Shown here in pieces: positions 7,913-15,204 of a DNA stretch of 21,292 nt. The notes beneath the pieces were generated by a model. That model was given only the letters and a program-made list of their open reading frames with translations, ran no database searches and was not told where the DNA came from. The position numbers were made by a program, and so were the translations under genes. The stretch comes from a virus. Numbering within the stretch: position 1 is the first letter of the stretch; each line of letters begins with the position of its first letter. The stretch is taken from positions 1 to 21,292 of IMG/VR virus record IMGVR_UViG_3300025151_000366; one strand, written 5' to 3'.

Positions 7913-9869
7913 CTTCTAATGCCTTTATGTATTCGTTCAAATCTTCTATTAAATTATCTAATTGTAATTGAGTATAAGTGTGTAACTTTTCTCCTTCCCA
8001 ACTACCAATACTTTCAATCCCCAAAAAATCAAAGCCAAGTGGGTCTACAATAGGGTTTGCATTTTCTCCCGTAAATTGTTCTTGGATAATTTGCAAAGTA
8101 TCTCTAATATGAGTAACTTCTCTTACATCATTTAACGCTGCATCTATTTCAGTAACGCTTGCAGTTTCAAAACTTTTTTGTTCTTTGTAATCAGGCAAAT
8201 CGTATAAATGATTATAAGCGTCATTAAATTTTTTCTTAACCAATGATGTTCGTAAATTCTTTTTTAGTGTTGTTTTTATATTGTTTTTAATTTCTTCTTC
8301 TTTATCTTTTTCTGTTATTCCTCTAGCAAAAGCTATAATTTCATTTTTTGTAACATCTGGGTTGCTATCTACATATTCTCTAAGTTCTTCTTTTTTTTCA
8401 GCAAACTTTTTTTGTAAAGCAACTTTTGATTTTTCTCCAATGTTTATTAAACCTTGCGGCATGTAATGCAATTTTAAATGTTCTGTTGCAAAACTCATTC
8501 CATCTTTTTTGCTTGTTTTTAATTCTTTTGCGTAATCTTCAAATGTTTTTGCACTAATGTAATTATTGTTTTTTGCCTCTACTAAATCATCTAATGATAA
8601 ATCACCTAGCCTAATTCGTTCTTCAATCAGTTTTTTTTCAGTAGAGTCAATATACATACCACTGTCTATATCGCCTTGTAACTTATCATTAAATGTTTCA
8701 AACTCTGCTGCTCCCATCATTACGCTTAAATCTTTTTGTATTTGATAAACTCTTGCTAAATCTTGTTCGCTGTTTTCATTTATTTTTAGATCAATTAATT
8801 CTTCTTTTAACTCTGTTATGGTTTTTGTAAACACAATATTTTTTTCTTTTTCCATTAACTCAGTTGTTGTATTTAAACCTTTGAGCCAATTCAAAGCATC
8901 TTTTCTAATGTTTTGTTTTTCATCTTCTGGCAAAGAGTTATATATAGCTTGGCTGTCTTTATCTCCATTAAATGTACCATTTATAACGCCTTCTAATGCT
9001 GTATGCCTAAACTCTTCTGTTCTATTTTGCGGAGAATCTAACCTTGTAAATAATTTATCTTTTTTGTATTTAATTATTTTTGTATTCCAATCTTTTGTAA
9101 ATGTTGTTATTTGACTTACGGTTGCTCCTAAATCTTTCATAATAGATATTTCTTTTAACAGTTCTCTTTGTAATACTTCGTCTAAATTAACCTCAATAGT
9201 TTCTCCTGTTTTTCGGTTTATAGCTCTTACATTGTAAGAATCACCCATCCAAACTTTTAGTTTATTAGTTAAAGCGTTGTTTGCGTATGCAGCAACTGTT
9301 ATTTGCTGGCTGGTTTTGTATTCTTCTATTTTTTTTACACCAAAAGATTTTCCGTATGTAGCTTGCGTTGTATTGGTTGCATTAATAAATTTTACTCTGG
9401 TTTCAGCGTCTACGCCTTTCATTGATTCTAAATAGCCTAATTTTATATTCTGCGTAATCCCTTGGTATTCTTCTAAACTTATATTTTTTTTAATTGCATC
9501 GTTGTATACCACCGCCATTTCTTCTTCGTATTCTCTTAGCATGTGAGACGACAATACAGATAATTGCGTTTGTCTTTTTGCTTTTCCTCTAGTAGTAACA
9601 GTATTGCCACCAATTAAATCTATTTTTTCTGTGTCTGTTGAATTGGCCCATTGATCTACATTTATTGGTTCGTCTAAAGCCTCTAATGCTCCTTGTTCTG
9701 CCATCTGTTGATCGTACATTTTAAAAGCAACATCAGTAAGCTGTCCTATTCTTTGCTCTAGGTTTTTTAAATTACCAGTATATTCGTTTGTTGCTTGTGC
9801 GTTCCCTTGTGGATTAGAAACGCTAACTCCAAAAGATTGTCTGCTGTATGGTTTTATAACTCTAGCCAT
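7905..9869 (-). CDS. Internal virion protein (T7 gp15 position)
   Basis: A 654-residue, highly charged and almost wholly helical protein. The N-terminus (MARVIKPYSRQSFGVSV, then LKNLEQRIGQLTDVAFKMYDQQMAEQGALEAL) is typical of the second internal core protein of marine podoviruses, from memory. The middle and C-terminal parts contain long heptad-like K/E/L stretches, for example around residues 330-470 and 480-600. No enzymatic motif, transmembrane segment or signal peptide was seen. It lies between the gp14-like protein and the RelA/SpoT-like protein, the place of T7 gp15, so it probably forms part of the ejectosome that lines the DNA channel during infection. The start has AGAGGA upstream. 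The end overlaps the next start by 8 bases, implying translational coupling. Confidence 0.75.
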   Translation of the reverse strand: MARVIKPYSRQSFGVSVSNPQGNAQATNEYTGNLKNLEQRIGQLTDVAFKMYDQQMAEQGALEALDEPINVDQWANSTDTEKIDLIGGNTVTTRGKAKRQTQLSVLSSHMLREYEEEMAVVYNDAIKKNISLEEYQGITQNIKLGYLESMKGVDAETRVKFINATNTTQATYGKSFGVKKIEEYKTSQQITVAAYANNALTNKLKVWMGDSYNVRAINRKTGETIEVNLDEVLQRELLKEISIMKDLGATVSQITTFTKDWNTKIIKYKKDKLFTRLDSPQNRTEEFRHTALEGVINGTFNGDKDSQAIYNSLPEDEKQNIRKDALNWLKGLNTTTELMEKEKNIVFTKTITELKEELIDLKINENSEQDLARVYQIQKDLSVMMGAAEFETFNDKLQGDIDSGMYIDSTEKKLIEERIRLGDLSLDDLVEAKNNNYISAKTFEDYAKELKTSKKDGMSFATEHLKLHYMPQGLINIGEKSKVALQKKFAEKKEELREYVDSNPDVTKNEIIAFARGITEKDKEEEIKNNIKTTLKKNLRTSLVKKKFNDAYNHLYDLPDYKEQKSFETASVTEIDAALNDVREVTHIRDTLQIIQEQFTGENANPIVDPLGFDFLGIESIGSWEGEKLHTYTQLQLDNLIEDLNEYIKALEDE

Positions 9870-9872
9870 TTA

Positions 9873-10448
9873 TCATCCTCTTAAAGATTTTGGACTGCTT
9901 AAATAAGTATTACTGCTGTAACTAAACGGACTACGGTTTATACTTCCTGCACTAGGATTAAATCCTGGCGTGCCTGTACTACTTGCTCCGCCACCACTTC
10001 CAAAACCGCTCATACCAAGATTTACTGCTCCGCCAATAATTGTCATAAGTGCTGCGTTGTAACCTGCACGCTTTGCATTATCTCCTGCTATTTTTAAATT
10101 TCTATATTCAATAATGCCTAGCTTGTCATCTAAATCCGCTTGTATTGCTTGAACATTAAAATCTTCTGCTCCTAAACGATAAGCATATAATGCGTGTGTT
10201 AAAGCTGAACCAGAAGAAGGGTCTGCTCCTCCCATAGCTTTGTAAGTAAACAAAGTAGAAACATTACGATTTAAATCACGCAAAACTTTCACCCCTTTTT
10301 CTTTACTGTTAACTACAGATGTTCTAGTTCTTAATTGAGATAATTTTGCCTCGCTGTCGTAATATTTTTGTTTTGCTTTTCCTGCTTGTATTTGTGAGTA
10401 CGCTTGAAATCCTGTACCTGCTACGATTGCTGCCATTGTCCAAAACAT
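9873..10448 (-). CDS. Internal virion protein (T7 gp14-like)
   Basis: A 191-residue protein with a hydrophobic N-terminus (MFWTMAAIVAGTGFQAYSQI), a helical Lys/Gln/Ala-rich middle (AGKAKQKYYDSEAKLSQL), a central AMGGADPSSGSALTHAL motif, and a second hydrophobic stretch ending in Gly/Ser-rich sequence (AALMTIIGGAVNLGMSGFGSGG). This architecture matches the gp14-type ejection protein that inserts into the outer membrane in T7-like phages. The start at 10448 is preferred over the inner Met at 10436 because AGGAC lies eight bases upstream of it. It begins two bases after the nozzle gene's stop and ends just before the gp15-position gene. Confidence 0.82.
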   Translation of the reverse strand: MFWTMAAIVAGTGFQAYSQIQAGKAKQKYYDSEAKLSQLRTRTSVVNSKEKGVKVLRDLNRNVSTLFTYKAMGGADPSSGSALTHALYAYRLGAEDFNVQAIQADLDDKLGIIEYRNLKIAGDNAKRAGYNAALMTIIGGAVNLGMSGFGSGGGASSTGTPGFNPSAGSINRSPFSYSSNTYLSSPKSLRG

Positions 10449-10450
10449 AA

Positions 10451-12769
10451 TTATTGTCCTACGCTGACTTTATATTCAGCCGCTAAAAGTGTAAAAAATA
10501 ATGGTTGCGATTGCGTAAATGTAATCTGGCCATTCTTCGTATATCCCAAAATAGGTTTCCTCCTTTTTTGTCCTGTAAAAAACGGCAAGCCGTCTCCTAC
10601 ATTATAGGTATCACCAAGTAAAAAATCTATTTCTTTACCGTTAATTCTAAGATTCTGCGTTAAATAAACAATAGCTGTTGCGTCTACTATTCTTTTTTTA
10701 GAGGCAATAATATTGCCGCTAGCAAGTTTTGTTTCTACAGGCATTGTTTTTATTTTAGGAGTAAAATCCAATCCAGCCTCGCAATAAGTTACTGGCACAG
10801 CATCCATAGTAATTTGATTGCTGTCTACGATTTTGTCTGTTTGCATAGCATCATCTACGATTACTTTGACATTCTCTCCGTTTAAGTGTGTTAATCCAGT
10901 AAATGTTGTATTACTTGGTTTTGACCCACCGCTCAATAATACGCTTGAGTCTGTAGTCATGTCGTCATTAAAACACTCAACATTGTAAATAGTTGTATCA
11001 TTAATAACTCGTTTTACTACACAATAAATAGTGTCTACATCTACAGCAGTTCTAATGAAAGCATCAGTATTGCTAAAATTAGTAACTGTAAGTCTAGTAT
11101 TATCTGACGATGTAACCGTTAAGTTATCTTCTCCTGGCACTCTTCTAGTTACAGTAATTACGGCTGCGGATGGGTTATTAACAATAAACTTGTCGGTATC
11201 TTGAAAAGCAGTAAAGATATTATCTGCTGTAGTATTGTTGTTTGTATTAGGCCTAAACCCAAATGTGCTGTCTGGTGCTGAACTACCTGCGGTCTCCGAT
11301 GTTAAAACAATTTCGTTACCGTCATTATCAGAAAAAGTTAAAGTTGTGCCTGCTGCAATATTAGCATAATCTGATACAGTAATAGTGCATGTTTGCATGC
11401 CTGTACTAGCAAGAGATGGAGCAATAACATTTTGTCCTCTAAGAATAGAATACATAGCCATTGTGCCATCTGTGTTTACTATCATTAGTAAATCGCCATC
11501 ATCAGTGCTAGTTGCTTTACGCAAAGCCATGTCAACAGGCGTTGACAATAAATGACTGCTTAATAATGATATGTTGTTTGATATGTAAGATAATTCAACA
11601 TCACTAAATAAAAACTCTCTTAACGCTTTTCCAGAGCGTTGTATAAACAATGTGCCACTTTCTGCTCCTAGCGGTTTTATGCCTTCTAAACTGCCTCGTC
11701 TGGTGCTACCTTGCACTACAACATTGCTAGGTGTGATTGGGTCTAAGTCTGATTGAGGTAGAAAAAACTCTCCGCCTTTAGTAAATATTTGTAAGTCTCT
11801 ACCAGAGTGTAAACCAGTTATAGCGTTTACTTGCGATGTGTTTATGGTTAGATCAATCGCATCGTCATCTAATCCTTCGCCAGGATTAAAATCAAAAAAC
11901 CTAGCTACCCTAGATGCAAAAATAGTATTAGGCCTTGATTTACTGCCGCCAAAGTAAAGACGCTGTTCGTGAAATGTAACCGTTCTAGGATAGCCGTAAG
12001 TTGCTGACCACACATCTACATAGTCTGTTTCTAAAAACCAATCGCCACTAGCTATTGCGTTTGTGTTAAAAAACGGTATTTCTACTATTGCCTCAACCTC
12101 GGTTGCACTGTTAAATGCAGTTATTCTAGCTCTACCTAAACCGTTTTCTGACTCTACATAATCACCAACATTGCCTGCTGCAAAAGAATTAGCTGACGCT
12201 GTAAGTGTAATATTGCCATCAATAGCATTAGGCGTTAATGTAGCAGATGGATTTGTAGTGCTTAAACTAAAAGCATATTTAGGAATATGGTCAAAAGAAA
12301 CATTTGAAATAGTCCATGCAGTATCACTTGCTCCACGCACTAATTGTTTTGGTTGCAAATCTTCTTCTACTAAAATTAATGTATCGGCTGATTGAGCGTA
12401 ATCTAAATTAGCCAACCTTGCTGATGCTATGCCTGTTTGTAAAAAATCGTTACCCGAACCATTTATGTTTGTCAATAAAACTTTGTCTTTATAGACATAC
12501 AATTTATCGTCTACAAATAACAACATATATGATTGCGTTGTAGAAAATTCAAACGGGATAAGACGCACTCCGTTTGCTGGACTGCCTGCTGGAATAGTAT
12601 TTACAAACTGCAAGCCTGGTCGTCTGGTTACTCCGCCTTGTGGTTGTATTAATACATTTCTTGCTTTTTCAAGGCCATTGTAATATTGGTCAATATCAAT
12701 TCTGCCTCTTAATAAAGGGTCTAGTTCTCCAGTCGTGAAGTTAGTTTGCACTTGATATACTTTACTCAA
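10451..12769 (-). CDS. Tail tubular protein B (nozzle, T7 gp12-like)
   Basis: A 772-residue protein, close in size to T7 gp12. The N-terminal hallmark is present: residues 8-24 read QTNFTTGELDPLLRGRI, followed by YYNGLEKARNVLIQPQGGVTRRPGLQFV in two parts around 29-57. Later hallmarks are HEQRLYFGG (267-275) and FASRVARFFDF (284-294). Residues about 457-570 form an extra beta-rich, Thr/Asn-rich domain between the MYSILRGQ strand and FIRTAVDVDTIYCVVKR, which are normally close together. It builds the distal nozzle of the short tail. The start is TTG at 12769 with GAGG five bases upstream; no ATG lies nearby in a better context. The upstream tail tube A stop is one base away. Confidence 0.95.
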   Translation of the reverse strand: MSKVYQVQTNFTTGELDPLLRGRIDIDQYYNGLEKARNVLIQPQGGVTRRPGLQFVNTIPAGSPANGVRLIPFEFSTTQSYMLLFVDDKLYVYKDKVLLTNINGSGNDFLQTGIASARLANLDYAQSADTLILVEEDLQPKQLVRGASDTAWTISNVSFDHIPKYAFSLSTTNPSATLTPNAIDGNITLTASANSFAAGNVGDYVESENGLGRARITAFNSATEVEAIVEIPFFNTNAIASGDWFLETDYVDVWSATYGYPRTVTFHEQRLYFGGSKSRPNTIFASRVARFFDFNPGEGLDDDAIDLTINTSQVNAITGLHSGRDLQIFTKGGEFFLPQSDLDPITPSNVVVQGSTRRGSLEGIKPLGAESGTLFIQRSGKALREFLFSDVELSYISNNISLLSSHLLSTPVDMALRKATSTDDGDLLMIVNTDGTMAMYSILRGQNVIAPSLASTGMQTCTITVSDYANIAAGTTLTFSDNDGNEIVLTSETAGSSAPDSTFGFRPNTNNNTTADNIFTAFQDTDKFIVNNPSAAVITVTRRVPGEDNLTVTSSDNTRLTVTNFSNTDAFIRTAVDVDTIYCVVKRVINDTTIYNVECFNDDMTTDSSVLLSGGSKPSNTTFTGLTHLNGENVKVIVDDAMQTDKIVDSNQITMDAVPVTYCEAGLDFTPKIKTMPVETKLASGNIIASKKRIVDATAIVYLTQNLRINGKEIDFLLGDTYNVGDGLPFFTGQKRRKPILGYTKNGQITFTQSQPLFFTLLAAEYKVSVGQ

Positions 12770-12770
12770 A

Positions 12771-13406
12771 TTAACCTCTTACATCTGTTAAAGGAAAATC
12801 GTTAATTGTATAATTAGCTTTGCCTCTCCCGTCAGCGTTCATTGCTTGTCTCATATATCCTCCCCTTCCATTTTCAGGTGCAGTGCCTAATGCAACTGAC
12901 TCCCAATATTGAGCTTTTGTTACTTGATCTGTTACTGGCTCTGCTAAATGCCAAGCCATCATATAAACCAATAACTGAATAAAATAAGCTGGCATCATTC
13001 CTTCGCTTACATTTGATGTTATGTAATCAATATAAACTGTAGGCTCATCTGTGTTAATAGATGGGCCATTTTCTGTATATAAAATTTCAAACATGTTAAC
13101 AGGTAATATGCCTGTGCTTGAGGAGTTATAAACTTGAAACACATTGCCTGTTAAAGCATCACCTGGTAAATCATAACGGTATGTCCATTCGTTTATCGGT
13201 GATGTACTTGATTGCGTAAGTTCTGCTTTAGTTAATGCAAAACTCCAAGGGTACATAGATAGCGTCATATTTTTAACAGTAGAATAAACATTGTTACATA
13301 TTTTTGCCGCATCATTGCTTGTGTCGGAAAACGATGTGATAGAGTCTGCTCCTAACAAATTTAATGCCTGATTACAAATTGTAACTTTTGTATCGCCTGC
13401 TGCCAT
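12771..13406 (-). CDS. Tail tubular protein A (T7 gp11-like adaptor)
   Basis: A 211-residue protein starting MAAGDTKVTICNQALNLLG. Family hallmarks are the N-terminal I-C-N-x-A-L-x-x-L-G, the KICNNVYSTVKNMTLSMYPWSFAL segment (read as KxCxxxYxxxR/KxxxLxxxPWxFA), and the C-terminal helix leading to GRGGYMRQAM. It forms the adaptor ring between portal and nozzle. I place the start at 13406 because GGGAGA lies four bases upstream. A longer frame opening at 13454 would begin inside a stable hairpin and adds 16 residues (MWGRVRPSLHIIQGDE) that do not look like the family. It is next to the nozzle gene, as expected. Confidence 0.92.
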   Translation of the reverse strand: MAAGDTKVTICNQALNLLGADSITSFSDTSNDAAKICNNVYSTVKNMTLSMYPWSFALTKAELTQSSTSPINEWTYRYDLPGDALTGNVFQVYNSSSTGILPVNMFEILYTENGPSINTDEPTVYIDYITSNVSEGMMPAYFIQLLVYMMAWHLAEPVTDQVTKAQYWESVALGTAPENGRGGYMRQAMNADGRGKANYTINDFPLTDVRG

Positions 13407-13429
13407 CTCATCTCCCTGTATAATATGCA

Positions 13430-13449
13430 GGGAAGGGCGAACCCTCCCC
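13430..13449 (-). terminator. GC-rich UUCG-loop hairpin after the capsid genes
   Basis: On the minus strand, GGGGAGGG (13449-13442), loop TTCG (13441-13438) and CCCTTCCC (13437-13430) form an 8-bp stem with one G-U wobble. It starts 20 bases after the stop of the small capsid-linked gene and ends 23 bases before the tail tube A start. It stands out in an A+T-rich genome. No U-tract follows (TGCATATTATAC), so it may be a partial terminator or pause, or an mRNA stabiliser or processing site, not a classical intrinsic terminator. Confidence 0.5.
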
Positions 13450-13469
13450 CACAAAATAGCTACCTACTC

Positions 13470-13751
13470 TTAATCAGAGTCAGTCGCACTTATCGCTGTA
13501 CCATCACCAATATCAACAACACCTGATGCGTTGCTTACTACTGGGTGCAAGCTAAAAGTCGCAGTTCCACCAGTTGACGCATAAATGTAGATTAAATCAC
13601 CTACTTTTAACAAATCTGATGCACTATTAAAATAGCCTGACGCATCAATATCTGTTTTCGCATCGGTTGATGTATAGCTCCATATTTGGGGAGCGTTACC
13701 TGACTTACTTTGACCACCAATAGGCTGTAGTCCTGCTGCTGCGTATGCCAT
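13470..13751 (-). CDS. Small capsid-linked protein, possible decoration protein
   Basis: A 93-residue protein beginning MAYAAAGLQPIGGQSKSGN, followed by QIWSY, GYFNSASDLLKVGDLIYIYAS and an Asp/Thr/Ser-rich end. The sequence looks all-beta with no charged helix. It lies 14 bases after the capsid gene and has a perfect AGGAGG (13758-13763) upstream of its ATG, implying high expression. I recall similar small proteins directly after the capsid in many marine phages, usually of unknown function. The position and predicted fold suit a capsid decoration or stabilising protein, but no known decoration family is recognised with certainty. Confidence 0.8.
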   Translation of the reverse strand: MAYAAAGLQPIGGQSKSGNAPQIWSYTSTDAKTDIDASGYFNSASDLLKVGDLIYIYASTGGTATFSLHPVVSNASGVVDIGDGTAISATDSD

Positions 13752-13765
13752 AATTTACCTCCTGT

Positions 13766-14617
13766 TTATTCTCTACAAGTAATCTCTACTATAGCCTCAT
13801 CGTCTATAGCGACACTACCTGCACTGAACATTGAGTTAACTAAAAAGCTGGTCTTTTCAGGGATATAATTTATCTCTGTTTTTGTAGACATATTTTCTGC
13901 CATACCAACTGATGATTTATGAAAAGCATAAACCTTTCTATCTGATGAACCATCAATAGAAAGTCCGCCTTCATCTCTTGACCCGATAGTATAAAATTTA
14001 AAGCCAAGGAATGTGTCAATATCACCAGCAACCAATGCTTTAATAGCAGCATAATCACCTGAAATTGCTCTCTCATCGCCTAATAATCCAGCTAAGTTAT
14101 TAGCATGAATCACAATATGTCTATCGTCTTGAGGTACATTATTAGCATCTAACGCTTTTTTAGCTGCGATTAATTTACCAACATTTAAGTTACTAGCTGC
14201 TGCTGAACCCGATGTAACAACAGTATTAGCTACTGTTGATGGGGATGATGCAGCAACGATAGCATCAATAATAAGTTGATCTAATCTACGGCCAATAGCT
14301 TTAGAAACTACCTGTACTAATTCTTGTCTTTCGTCAAAATTAACTTTTGCTTGATGAAAAACATCTGAATATTCCGCAGCGTTGTAATCTGACATTGTGC
14401 AGTTTACTGTGCTATACGAAACATTTAATGGAACTACATCAGTTTGTGGTAAACGAACTGTTGCACTACCTTTCCCTATTTTAGGGAATTTATATGTATT
14501 GCCTTCTACATTACTTCTTAACCTTACACACTCTCTAAGTACCGACTCACCTTGATAAGCCTGATGTACTTCAGCGTCAAATAATGTAACAAAGGCGTTA
14601 GTAATTGATTGTGCCAT
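13766..14617 (-). CDS. Major capsid protein
   Basis: A 283-residue protein with the pattern of T7-type HK97-fold coat proteins lacking a long delta domain. It opens MAQSITNAFVTLFDAEVHQAYQ, then RECVRLRSNVEGNTYKFPKIGKG, then an elongated charged loop (DYNAAEYSDVFHQAKVNFDERQELVQVVSKAIGRRLDQLIIDAI), a central P-domain segment with DRHIVIHANNLAGLL, and ends with SMFSAGSVAIDDEAIVEITC. It follows the scaffold gene, with two unrelated genes in between. The ribosome binding site AAAGGAGA (14624-14631), six bases from the ATG, is among the best in the window, as expected for the most abundant virion protein. Confidence 0.93.
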   Translation of the reverse strand: MAQSITNAFVTLFDAEVHQAYQGESVLRECVRLRSNVEGNTYKFPKIGKGSATVRLPQTDVVPLNVSYSTVNCTMSDYNAAEYSDVFHQAKVNFDERQELVQVVSKAIGRRLDQLIIDAIVAASSPSTVANTVVTSGSAAASNLNVGKLIAAKKALDANNVPQDDRHIVIHANNLAGLLGDERAISGDYAAIKALVAGDIDTFLGFKFYTIGSRDEGGLSIDGSSDRKVYAFHKSSVGMAENMSTKTEINYIPEKTSFLVNSMFSAGSVAIDDEAIVEITCRE

Positions 14618-14767
14618 TACAAATCTCCTTTAATAATTTAACATTTTTGTTATCAGTTATCGCATGTGCGGCTGATGCAGTAAAGTTACTTACTACCAGA
14701 AGGCATATAAAATATGGTATCTTCAATCGCAAAGATAACCTTTTAAAAAAATAATTGCAACCTTAAA
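14618..14767 (-). promoter_or_regulatory. Capsid gene leader with strong RBS and hairpins
   Basis: This is the longest untranslated gap among the late genes. It holds AAAGGAGA at 14624-14631 and, further upstream, an inverted repeat at 14716-14740 (GGTTATCTT, 8-base loop, AAGATACC, one bulged base). The repeat directly abuts a CATAT-TTT-ATATG palindrome at 14703-14715. Weak promoter-like pairs such as TTGCAA-17-TATCTT occur, but only four of six bases match in each box, which is unremarkable in A+T-rich DNA. I see a probable 5' leader for the capsid mRNA, with a possible weak terminator or regulatory hairpin. Confidence 0.5.
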
Positions 14768-15151
14768 TTAATAATTTATATGATACCCGATATCTGGGTT
14801 AGTAGACATGAACTCTTTTTTGGCGGCTGGTTGATCCGTATAACCATCTTTATATGTATAATAGAAAACATCGTCTGGTAATTCATGTCCTTCTACAATT
14901 ACATGCCATTCTTTACCTGTTGGGGTTTTACCAATTCCATCTGGTTTGTATTCAATTACTTTATAAACAAACACTCCGTTGATAGGCTCATAATACCCAC
15001 CAAAATACCAAGCATCCTCGTCATACTCTTTTTCTCTTTCGTAATCCTCTTGCATTTCTTTAATACAGCTTTTGATATAAGAATCATACGCAGATTTGTA
15101 TTTTGATGTTTTGCTATCTTTTAAAATATATTTGTATTTATAGTCTGCCAT
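14768..15151 (-). CDS. Unknown 127-residue protein, leaderless, possible moron
   Basis: The protein starts MADYKYKYILKDSKTSKYKSAYD and is rich in Tyr, Lys, Asp and Glu, with a charged helical part (KEMQEDYEREKEYDEDAWYFGG) and a beta-like C-terminal half. I do not recognise a family. I choose the ATG at 15151 because it falls seven bases after a near-consensus -10 box, exactly where transcription should begin, so the mRNA would be leaderless; no SD exists. An in-frame TTG at 15175 would add eight residues but overlaps the second TTGACA of the promoter region. It sits between a methyltransferase and the capsid gene, outside the usual phage core order, with its own promoter. It may be an early or independently expressed host-takeover or anti-defence gene, but that is speculation. 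Confidence 0.72.
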   Translation of the reverse strand: MADYKYKYILKDSKTSKYKSAYDSYIKSCIKEMQEDYEREKEYDEDAWYFGGYYEPINGVFVYKVIEYKPDGIGKTPTGKEWHVIVEGHELPDDVFYYTYKDGYTDQPAAKKEFMSTNPDIGYHINY

Positions 15152-15157
15152 AAACAC

Positions 15158-15186
15158 ACTATAACATACTGTCAACTATTTGTCAA
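15158..15186 (-). promoter_or_regulatory. Near-consensus sigma-70 promoter (extended -10)
   Basis: On the minus strand, TTGACA (15186-15181) is followed by exactly 17 bases and TATAGT (15163-15158), preceded by TG one base away (TGTTATAGT, an extended -10). That is six of six and five of six consensus matches. The expected start of transcription is the A of the ATG at 15151. A second TTGACA (15175-15170) lies in the spacer, 11 bases after the first. The promoter sits in the short gap after the methyltransferase and would drive the 127-residue gene and probably the capsid gene behind it. Confidence 0.8.
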
Positions 15187-15204
15187 CCCTAACTTTAGAA
15201 TACA

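Noticed and set aside
13407-13454. Longer N-terminus for tail tube A
   Set aside because: It would begin within the stable hairpin, and the added residues do not resemble the family, while the inner ATG has an SD and the family-typical MAAGDTK start.
13870-14076. Minus-strand 68-codon frame within the capsid gene
   Set aside because: It is out of frame with the capsid gene, with no SD, and a translation typical of a shifted reading of the capsid codons.
14682-14702. Tiny ATG frame (MPSGSK) in the capsid leader
   Set aside because: It has six codons, no SD and no conservation evidence; an upstream peptide cannot be supported.
14725-14767. TTGCAA-17-TATCTT as a capsid promoter
   Set aside because: Only four of six bases match in each box, which is expected by chance in such A+T-rich DNA; the strong promoter at 15158-15186 is upstream.
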